In this document: one piece after another, positions 8,376 through 14,130 of the stretch
Layout of the letters: the number at the start of each line of letters is the position of its first letter
Numbering within the stretch: position 1 is the stretch's first letter
DNA from: Proteobacteria bacterium UBA1844
GTDB taxonomy: Bacteria; Pseudomonadota; Gammaproteobacteria; Steroidobacterales; Woeseiaceae
Length of the DNA: 44,496 nt
NCBI GenBank assembly: GCA_002338615.1
Contig: DDIS01000185.1
Span: forward strand, 1-44,496
Direction of reading: 5' to 3'
Made by a program: the position numbers and the translations under genes
The notes under the pieces: model-generated
Databases searched by the model: none
Told to the model about the DNA's origin: nothing
The model's input: the letters and a program-made list of their open reading frames with translations, nothing else

Positions 8376-9155
8376 CGCGAGGAAACGCGATTCTCCGGCA
8401 CGGCTGCGGAGATCCGCTTCTTCCCTGTGCAGTTCGTCGAGCTCGTTGCGCAGCGTCTGAAGGGCATCACTACTGGCCAGAACCGGATTCTTGAGGACAC
8501 AGGAATTGAGCGCTTCGTGTACACCCAACAGCTCTACAACATCTTCTTCGAGCCTGAGGTCAGGATGGACTTTCGACCAGAAGTGCGCCGTTCGGACGAA
8601 TGTGAGAAACGCAAGCAAATATTGCAAGTCGGCGCTATCGAGGGCGACTTTCAGCGCTTGCAGTGAGCGAGGCGCGTCAGCGTCCTGCAAGAAGACATGG
8701 CTTGCACACGCGAACACAGACTCCTCGGCGGCGGTTCCCGGCTCCGGCATCGCGGATAACGGCGCGGAACGGTGTCGACAGAAATTGACATGCGCGTCCA
8801 GCGCTTTGCCTGCCGGGAGCGATCGCTGCAGGAGCCTTACGATCTGCTCCACGGATTCAGGTGCGACATCCCTGTCGCCCGCGGGATGTCCGAGCCCCGT
8901 CAAAAAGCCGATGTGGCGAGAGATGCAGTAACGAGACTCACAGAATTGTGACAAATAGACGAAGAGCCGCTCCTTGAACAGCGAAGGGAGCGGGTTATCG
9001 AGATAGGCAAACTCTGCGAAACCCCACAGGTTCCGGGTAATCGCCGGCGCTTCGGGCGTCAGCCTGAAGAAGTTTGGCAGAATACCAAAGCGGTCCTCGA
9101 CGCTACGCTCAAAGGACGCCGCTGCGTCGTTCTTGGTACTTGAATCCATTCGCAC
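8373..9155 (-). CDS. AhpD/CMD-like N-terminal part of the interrupted hybrid kinase
   Basis: The 260-aa frame encodes a helical domain resembling carboxymuconolactone decarboxylase/AhpD proteins. The motif E73-x3-C77-x3-H81 (within FCESRYCISRHIGF) matches the family's active-site helix, and C72 is nearby. After about residue 235 a charged helix (RNELDELHREEADLRSR) looks like the coiled linker leading to a sensor PAS domain. The frame then meets TAG. The start is GTG at 9155 or ATG at 9149; GGAAAG lies upstream of the GTG. If the amber is real, a free AhpD-like domain would be made. In the intact form the domain would be the N-terminal module of a sensor kinase, possibly for peroxide or redox signals (inference). 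Confidence 0.82.
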   Translation of the reverse strand: MRMDSSTKNDAAASFERSVEDRFGILPNFFRLTPEAPAITRNLWGFAEFAYLDNPLPSLFKERLFVYLSQFCESRYCISRHIGFLTGLGHPAGDRDVAPESVEQIVRLLQRSLPAGKALDAHVNFCRHRSAPLSAMPEPGTAAEESVFACASHVFLQDADAPRSLQALKVALDSADLQYLLAFLTFVRTAHFWSKVHPDLRLEEDVVELLGVHEALNSCVLKNPVLASSDALQTLRNELDELHREEADLRSRAGESRFLA

Positions 9156-9242
9156 GCCGGACTTTCCACGGAATAGTAGTATACGCGAGTAAATCGCCTG
9201 TGATGCTCACAACTGGCACGAACTCTGCGTCGTCCCTCAACC

Positions 9243-9258
9243 TTGACCGGAAGGTCAA
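9243..9258. promoter_or_regulatory. Palindrome TTGACC-N4-GGTCAA, possible operator
   Basis: A perfect 6+6 inverted repeat (9243-9248 and 9253-9258) lies about 90-100 bp upstream of the kinase start. The size and symmetry suit a dimeric transcription factor. Confidence 0.4.
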
Positions 9259-9284
9259 AACTGAAATCACGTAGAGCGCAAGTG

Positions 9285-9298
9285 GCACCAACTGGTGC
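9285..9298. promoter_or_regulatory. Palindrome GCACCA-AC-TGGTGC, possible operator
   Basis: A perfect 6+6 inverted repeat with a 2-bp centre lies about 27 bp beyond the first palindrome. Confidence 0.38.
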
Positions 9299-9434
9299 AA
9301 ATGGACATGTTGCGACTTGGCGCTGATTCTATGCCGCACATCGACGTCGCCCAGCGAGGAATTCAAGCAACAACCGGAAGGAGACCAGTTCGGCTCCCTC
9401 GCGGTCACATGGCGATTTTGATAAAAGCGCGTGA

Positions 9435-9457
9435 CAGATGCTTTTAGTCCGCATCTG
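9435..9457 (-). terminator. Weak hairpin after the small unknown gene
   Basis: On the minus strand CAGATGC and GCATCTG pair around a 9-nt loop. A short TTTT follows only after a further 8 nt, so terminator function is uncertain. Confidence 0.35.
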
Positions 9458-9476
9458 CGACTGATGTCGGCCGAAC

Positions 9477-9785
9477 CTATTTCTCAGCCACGCTCCCGGC
9501 GACATCAGTTTGACTGTTTTCCCCATCGTGCGGGTGACCAAGCAGCTCAAGTACATGGTGCACTTTTTGCAGAAGCTCGGCCGTATCAGTGGTTCGGGTT
9601 CCGCCGGACGGCATCCCTTCCCCGCTCGCAACCATAAGTTGACGAATACTTCGTTCCCAGTTTTCGAGGATTGCGACCTTCTCCTCGTCACTCTTGTTGA
9701 GTTTCAGCACGGCTTTCGGTGATTCGAAGTAGAGTTCCGGGCTGGACAGTACCTCTTTGTCGTCAAACTTTGATCGTTCAGTCAT
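9477..9785 (-). CDS. Small soluble protein of unknown function
   Basis: The 102-aa product has two parts. Residues 1-57 contain SSPELYFESPKAV and a helix KVAILENWERSIRQLMVASGEGM. The second part is a polar tail with a helix at 68-84. The pattern 'fix position of a segment start, then a helix with E-x-W-E and a following EGM' resembles small uncharacterised proteins often found beside PRC-barrel and osmotic-stress genes in Proteobacteria, but I cannot name a family with certainty. The ATG at 9785 has AGGAG eight bases upstream, which decides against the longer frame to 9914. A near-consensus sigma-54 promoter is at 9834-9849. Confidence 0.8.
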   Translation of the reverse strand: MTERSKFDDKEVLSSPELYFESPKAVLKLNKSDEEKVAILENWERSIRQLMVASGEGMPSGGTRTTDTAELLQKVHHVLELLGHPHDGENSQTDVAGSVAEK

Positions 9786-9833
9786 TTTCGACACTCCTAA
9801 TAGTCGTTGAGCAGAATCTATAGATAATTTCAG

Positions 9834-9849
9834 AGCAACTTTCTTGCCA
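9834..9849 (-). promoter_or_regulatory. Sigma-54 promoter of small unknown gene
   Basis: The minus strand reads TGGCAAGAAAGTTGCT, one change from TGGCACG-N4-TTGCW, with correct GG to GC spacing. The start point would be near 9822, leaving a leader of about 37 nt before the ATG at 9785. Confidence 0.72.
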
Positions 9850-9959
9850 TGACCATCGCAGCCTATTTCCGTCGTACTCGCGGTCGAGGCCGTGTCCATT
9901 GTCACCCACGGCACTACCGTTTCACCGCTACTGAAGCTGTACGCGTATTATCCAGTTGA

Positions 9960-9989
9960 ACGAAAGTGACGGCAGAGCCCCGCCGTCAC
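9960..9989 (-). terminator. Terminator of cytoplasmic PRC-barrel gene
   Basis: GTGACGGC and GCCGTCAC (9982-9989 and 9966-9973) pair around an 8-nt loop. On the minus strand TTTCGTT follows. It lies 17 bp after the stop codon at 10007. Confidence 0.6.
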
Positions 9990-10006
9990 CACCAGCGGCC
10001 TCTTTA

Positions 10007-10333
10007 TCAAAGACTGTAGTAAGAGTGCACTTCCTGGGACCACTTCGAATCCGCATGATCCGGCCAATGATCCTTGTCGAACCCTGGCGCATTCTTTAGA
10101 CGCTCCTCGGTTTCATTGAGCACCAGTTTCTTGTCACCGGTGTCGACCTTCATAGCCTGCAGCGGAACTGCGAACAGCTTGTCCCCAATACCGAGGAACC
10201 CGCCGAACGAAACGACGGCGTAGTCGACTTCACCGGTTTTTGTATTGATCATCAATTCTTCGAGCTTGCCAAGCTTGTCGCCTTTTGGATTACGTATTTC
10301 CGTTCCGGATAGACTGCTGGATGATAGATGCAT
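10007..10333 (-). CDS. Cytoplasmic PRC-barrel domain protein
   Basis: The 108-aa protein is essentially one PRC-barrel: LSGTEIRNPKGDKLGKLEELMI (9-30), then KTGEVDYAVVSFGGFLGIGDKLFAVP (33-57), a typical strand order with the conserved G-x-L-x-x-L and T-G-E motifs. A C-terminal tail contains FDKDHWPDHAD. It has no signal peptide. The ATG at 10333 follows AGGAG at a proper distance, so I discard the extension to 10384. A weak sigma-54-like site lies upstream at 10405-10420. It is divergent from the ferritin-like gene. Related stress-induced PRC-barrel proteins occur widely, but their partner is not known. Confidence 0.85.
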   Translation of the reverse strand: MHLSSSSLSGTEIRNPKGDKLGKLEELMINTKTGEVDYAVVSFGGFLGIGDKLFAVPLQAMKVDTGDKKLVLNETEERLKNAPGFDKDHWPDHADSKWSQEVHSYYSL

Positions 10334-10404
10334 TTTGTACTCCTTACTCTGAGTGTTAGTCACAAACTTTATGCAGGAATGCACAAAGTCCTGATTCAGG
10401 AGTA

Positions 10405-10420
10405 TTCAAGAAATATGCCA
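10405..10420 (-). promoter_or_regulatory. Weak sigma-54-like site before PRC-barrel gene
   Basis: The minus strand reads TGGCATATTTCTTGAA. The -24 box is good, but the -12 doublet is GA instead of GC, a change at a critical base. Position (about 70 bp before the ATG) and orientation fit. Confidence 0.3.
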
Positions 10421-10704
10421 GTTTAATTATGCCAACACGCGGGAACGCGAATTCAATGGGGCCTTGGCCTGCATAGGCTTTTTCCGTTCTGTGAACAAAG
10501 CTGATCCGGACTGAGACGCGGAAAGAGTTACAACTTGATGTAAGGCATGCCCACAATTTCATCCAATTCCGATGTTTGATCGCCATCAATATCGGACTAT
10601 TGGTCAGCGATACAAATCTCGGTGGCCACTATGCCTGGATATTTTCTAACTCGGACAAAGGCTTGCTGGCTGAAGTTTATATGACCGATCCCCGGACTGT
10701 CAGG

Positions 10705-10720
10705 TGGCACGAATATTGCT
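10705..10720 (+). promoter_or_regulatory. Sigma-54 promoter of ferritin-like gene
   Basis: TGGCACGAATATTGCT is an exact match to TGGCACG-N4-TTGCW. Transcription would start near 10731, giving a leader of about 65 nt that ends in the ribosome site GGAGG before the ATG at 10796. Confidence 0.82.
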
Positions 10721-10795
10721 GATCCTCTGCTGCAAACCATTGACTCATGTTGCCGTGCATCTCGCACAGCGTTTGTCTGACAGGAGGATTGAAAC

Positions 10796-11407
10796 ATGTC
10801 ACAAAAAAGTGAAATAAATGATACCCAGCTTCGCGAACTATTGTACCAGGCGCTTGAAACGGAGTTAGGCGGTGAACAGGTTTATAAGCAGGCATTGAAA
10901 TGCGTAATCAATGAGGATCTACAGGAAGAATGGGAAGCTTACCTCGAAGAAACCCGGACCCACCAAAAAATCTTGCGTAACGTGTTTGAAAAACTCGGCC
11001 TGGATTCGACGGTCCAGTCGACAGGCCGTGACGTAGTGCACCACATCGGCAAATCGTTGGTCGATTCCATGCGCATAGCATTGGAATCAGGCGGCCGCGC
11101 CGCCGCGGAACTCGTTGCTGCCGAGTGCGTCGTGCTTGCCGAAACAAAAGACCACCTGAACTGGGAACTGATTGGTCACGTTGCTGAAGCTGCCAGGGGT
11201 GACACCGCCAGGATTCTAAAGAGTGCCCATGACGAAATTGAAGACCAGGAAGACCACCATCTTTATCACACGCGCGGCTTCTTGCGCGAACTTTGGCTCG
11301 ACGCGTTGGGATTGCCGGCAGTATTGCCACCCCCGGAGGAAGTGAAGAACGTTAAAACGGCAATCGGAGCATCGCGCGCGGAACATGCGCGGGAGCAACT
11401 AATGTAG
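10796..11407 (+). CDS. Ferritin-like helical protein
   Basis: The 203-aa protein is almost all helix and has the look of a four-helix ferritin-like fold. Candidate metal ligands are E24/E27 in helix 1, E52-x3-H56 (EETRTHQ) in helix 2, E110 or E116-x3-H120 in helix 3 and the E/H-rich segment HDEIEDQEDHH (145-155) in helix 4. The spacing resembles non-haem di-iron proteins of the ferritin-like superfamily, but I cannot place it in a named family and metal binding is an inference. The C-terminal tail is proline-rich and basic. GGAGG precedes the ATG. A perfect sigma-54 promoter drives it and a large hairpin follows. Confidence 0.8.
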   Translation: MSQKSEINDTQLRELLYQALETELGGEQVYKQALKCVINEDLQEEWEAYLEETRTHQKILRNVFEKLGLDSTVQSTGRDVVHHIGKSLVDSMRIALESGGRAAAELVAAECVVLAETKDHLNWELIGHVAEAARGDTARILKSAHDEIEDQEDHHLYHTRGFLRELWLDALGLPAVLPPPEEVKNVKTAIGASRAEHAREQLM

Positions 11408-11434
11408 GATCTGTGGTACGAGTGGCGGTTGAAC

Positions 11435-11472
11435 GATTGGTCCCTGGTCCGAGCACGGACCAGGGGCCAATC
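11435..11472. terminator. Long hairpin between convergent genes; also a degenerate tRNA-Asn 3' half
   Basis: A 17-bp stem with one G-T type mismatch (left arm 11435-11451, right arm 11456-11472, 4-nt loop) lies between the ferritin-like gene and gabT, which converge. No T run follows, so it may end transcription weakly or only protect 3' ends. The left arm and loop reproduce ATTGGTCCCTGGT-CGAG of tRNA-Asn (17 of 18), and the right part still resembles the acceptor end. Confidence 0.6.
11436..11471 (+). other. Candidate att remnant: degenerate copy of tRNA-Asn 3' half
   Basis: Aligned by eye with tRNA-Asn 3782-3819, about 30 of 36 bases agree with two single-base gaps, including the T arm and a trailing GCCAA. 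The copy is in the same orientation as the tRNA. A direct repeat of a tRNA 3' end about 7.7 kb away is the classic footprint of site-specific island integration. I see no integrase in between. Confidence 0.5.
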
Positions 11473-11509
11473 ATTTGACAAAGCTTTAGCTCGCAGGACC
11501 GTGGTTGCC

Positions 11510-12841
11510 CTAAGCCACTGCGGCGATGCATTTCTCGAGAATATCGAGCCCTTCGTCGAGTATTGCATCAGGGATGGTGAGAGCGGGCAGCAGTCGTATT
11601 ACATTGCCGCTGACGCCGCAGGACAGCAGTACCAGGCCTTTCTCATAGGCTTTGCTTACCAGTGCTTTGGTTTCTGCCGCAGCAGGTTGTTGTGCATTGC
11701 CCCCATGAACAAGTTCGATAGCGATCATAGCGCCACGATCCGCACGGATGTCACCAATGAAGGCTGGATACCGGCGTTGCATGGCTTCCAGCCGGGTTTT
11801 GACGCGTGACCCGATCTCGGTAGCCCGATTGACGAGATCTTCCTCCTCAATCACCTCAAGAACAGCAAGGGCCGCCGCGCAACCAATAGGCGAGCCGCCG
11901 AAAGTGCCGCCGAGACCACCCGGCAGCGGCGCATCCATGATTTCGGTCTTGCCGGTGACCGCAGCGAGTGGAAATCCACCCGCGAGGCCTTTCGCAGTGG
12001 TGATCAGATCGGGTTCGATACCGGCGTACTCCGATGCAAAGAAGCGGCCCGTACGCCCGAACCCCGTCTGAATTTCATCCGCAACGAGGACAATGCCGTG
12101 CTCATCGCAAATCTCGCGCAGGGCCTGCAAGAACTCATCCGCAGCGGGATAAAAGCCACCCTCGCCCTGCACGGGCTCGATGATCATGGCGGCGACATCG
12201 GAAGGTGCGATGTCGACCTTGAACAGAGTGTGGAGCGCCTGCAAGGAATTTTCGATCGTAACGCCGTGATAGGGGATCGGAAACGGTACGTGATAAACCT
12301 CGGCAGGAAACGGACCGAAATGGTTCTTGTACGGTGTAATTTTCCCGGTCAGACCCATGGTCAGCAAGGTACGGCCGTGGAAGCCACCGTTGAACGCAAT
12401 GACGCCGCGCCGCTGTGTGTGCGCACGCGCAATTTTTATCGTATTCTCGACGGCCTCTGCGCCAGTCGTAACGAACATGGATTTCTTTGGCGATGTACCC
12501 GGTGCGAGAACGTTAAGATGTTCGGCGAGCCTGACCGCACTGTCATAGGGTGTCACCATGACACAGGTATGACTGAAGCGCTCGAGTTGCGCGTTGACGG
12601 CCGCAACAATCTTCGGATGACTGTGGCCGGTATTACAAACGGCGATACCGGTGCCGAAGTCGATGTAGCGATTGCCTTCAACATCCCACATCTCGGCGTT
12701 GCTGGCCCGTTCTATATACACTGCGGCTGCATTGCCCTGACCGCGTGCGATAGCGGAATTTTTACGATCCTGCCAGTCGGCATTACTTTCCCTGGCAAGG
12801 TTTTTCTTCGCGTGGCTTTCTCGCGCGTGTGCGTTACTCAT
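11510..12841 (-). CDS. gabT: 4-aminobutyrate aminotransferase
   Basis: This is a class III PLP enzyme that transfers the amino group of GABA to 2-oxoglutarate, giving succinate semialdehyde and glutamate. It is 443 aa. Motifs are FVTTGAEAVENTIK (PLP phosphate binding, about 123-136), ADEIQTGFGRTG with D255, the Schiff-base lysine K284 in TTAKGLAGGFP, and GGTFGGSPIGCAAA. The segment GKITPYKNHFGPFPAEVYHVPFP is typical of GabT rather than of ornithine or acetylornithine transaminases. A hydrophilic N-terminal extension of about 20 residues precedes the usual start. GAGG lies 10 nt before the ATG. It is divergent from the amidase/decarboxylase cluster, which could supply GABA or related omega-amino acids (inference). 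Confidence 0.92.
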   Translation of the reverse strand: MSNAHARESHAKKNLARESNADWQDRKNSAIARGQGNAAAVYIERASNAEMWDVEGNRYIDFGTGIAVCNTGHSHPKIVAAVNAQLERFSHTCVMVTPYDSAVRLAEHLNVLAPGTSPKKSMFVTTGAEAVENTIKIARAHTQRRGVIAFNGGFHGRTLLTMGLTGKITPYKNHFGPFPAEVYHVPFPIPYHGVTIENSLQALHTLFKVDIAPSDVAAMIIEPVQGEGGFYPAADEFLQALREICDEHGIVLVADEIQTGFGRTGRFFASEYAGIEPDLITTAKGLAGGFPLAAVTGKTEIMDAPLPGGLGGTFGGSPIGCAAALAVLEVIEEEDLVNRATEIGSRVKTRLEAMQRRYPAFIGDIRADRGAMIAIELVHGGNAQQPAAAETKALVSKAYEKGLVLLSCGVSGNVIRLLPALTIPDAILDEGLDILEKCIAAVA

Positions 12842-13120
12842 GCTTTGATGACCTCATGCTTTGCAGGCCCTGGCTGTCAGGGTCCTGCGGGTTTGTTCGT
12901 TGCTGTACGTATGATACCCGCTCTCCAACCGCTGCGCGCATAATTGACGAGGCGCCAGAAAGCAATTTCACCAGAGTCGGCACCCACCTGCCGGACCGGG
13001 CACTCAGCCGAACGGCCTGTCTTTTACCGAGCGAGCAAGGCAATATGGGAACTCAGGGCGATCCTAAGCCATCCGGGCGGCCAGTTGTTTCCCGTCGCCT
13101 TTTAAACTGTTGGAGCAAAA

Positions 13121-14041
13121 TTGGTACCTTTTTCGATAGCTGGTATTCAGACCCACGTTGCGGCAACGCACAGTAATGTTGACGCGCTCCTTCAAAAGCT
13201 CGACCTGACAATAGCCCACTACCCCTGGGTACAGATGGTGCTATTGAGTGAGCTGGCCTCCTTTGGCCCCCTGACGCATCATGCGCAACCGCCTGGCGGT
13301 CCGGCCGAAAATGCCTATCGCAAAGCGGCTGCGAAACACGGCATCTGGCTATTACCTGGATCCCTTTATGAGACGGCTGCTGACGGAAGAATCTACAATA
13401 CGATGCCGGTGATCAACCCGCAGGGTGACATTGTTGCCCGCTGTACGAAATTGTTTCCGTTTCTGCCCTACGAAATCAACGTCACAGCCGGTTCCGAATT
13501 CTGTGTGTTCGATATCCCCGAAGTCGGTCGGTTTGCAGCCTCCATTTGTTACGATATCTGGTTCCCCGAAACAACCCGGGCGTTGACTGCCATGGGTGCG
13601 GAGGTACTGTTGCATCCCGTGCTGACCGGCACCGTTGACCGGGAAATAGAACTCGCCATTGCGCGGGCCACCGCCGCACAGTTTCAGTGCTTTGTATTTG
13701 ATGTCAACGGACTCGGCGCGGGCGGTGTTGGCCGTTCCGCCGTGGTCGACCCCTCTGGGGTGGTGCTTTATCAGGCCGGCGGCAGCGAGGAAACCATACC
13801 GATCGAGATTAACCTGGAACAAGTCCGGCGCCAGAGAGAGACCGGACTCCGCGGACTTGGCCAACCGTTGAAAAGCTTTCGCGACAGCCAACTGAATTTT
13901 CCGATTTACGATCCTGGCAATAAGGCATCGTCTTTCCTTGCCACGCTGGGCCCCCTGGAACTGCCGCAACGAGGCTCGCGCGCTGGTATCGGCGCGCCGG
14001 CGCCGCCCAATCTCGAAAACCTGCCTGAAAAACCCGACTAA
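13121..14041 (+). CDS. Nitrilase-superfamily carbon-nitrogen hydrolase
   Basis: The 306-aa protein has the Glu-Lys-Cys triad of the superfamily: E44 (LLSELASF), K110 (RCTKLFPF) and C143 (ASICYDIWFPE). Such enzymes hydrolyse amides, N-carbamoyl compounds or nitriles in the cytosol. N-carbamoylputrescine amidase and omega-amidase are members that fit an amine pathway, but the substrate pocket cannot be read. Translation must start at TTG 13121, since TAA lies in frame just upstream and no ATG or GTG fits. GGAG (13112-13115) supports it. The C-terminal 30 residues are rich in proline and glycine. It is probably the first gene of the cluster, with 89 bp before the decarboxylase. Confidence 0.88.
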   Translation: MVPFSIAGIQTHVAATHSNVDALLQKLDLTIAHYPWVQMVLLSELASFGPLTHHAQPPGGPAENAYRKAAAKHGIWLLPGSLYETAADGRIYNTMPVINPQGDIVARCTKLFPFLPYEINVTAGSEFCVFDIPEVGRFAASICYDIWFPETTRALTAMGAEVLLHPVLTGTVDREIELAIARATAAQFQCFVFDVNGLGAGGVGRSAVVDPSGVVLYQAGGSEETIPIEINLEQVRRQRETGLRGLGQPLKSFRDSQLNFPIYDPGNKASSFLATLGPLELPQRGSRAGIGAPAPPNLENLPEKPD

Positions 14042-14130
14042 GGGACGCATCATCAGGTTGGTTTGCGGTGTGAGCGATGGCGCCGTACGGCCGTCCGCGG
14101 GATGCCGTACACTGTAATTGGAGAACACTG

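Larger units (their letters stand above)
9156..9476. other. Control region upstream of the hybrid kinase
   Basis: No believable gene lies in this 320-bp stretch. It holds two palindromes (9243-9258 and 9285-9298), a one-mismatch sigma-54-like sequence on the plus strand at 9214-9229 that faces no gene, and a small hairpin at 9435-9457 behind the gene at 9477. Confidence 0.5.
10334..10795. other. Divergent regulatory region, PRC-barrel and ferritin-like genes
   Basis: No gene is seen in 460 bp of fairly AT-rich DNA. It contains a weak minus-strand sigma-54-like site (10405-10420) and a perfect plus-strand one (10705-10720). The hexamer CGGACT or close variants recurs around 10513, 10593, 10651 and 10694, which might mark activator binding sites. 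Confidence 0.5.

Noticed and set aside
9214..9229. Plus-strand sigma-54 match TGGCACGAACTCTGCG
   Set aside because: One mismatch in the -12 box and no plus-strand gene follows; kept only as part of a finding.
10356..10589. 77-aa minus-strand frame in the divergent region
   Set aside because: It overlaps probable promoter sequence and shows no protein-like pattern.
3818..11435. Integrase or transposase inside the proposed island
   Set aside because: I looked for tyrosine or serine recombinase and transposase motifs in all frames shown and found none.
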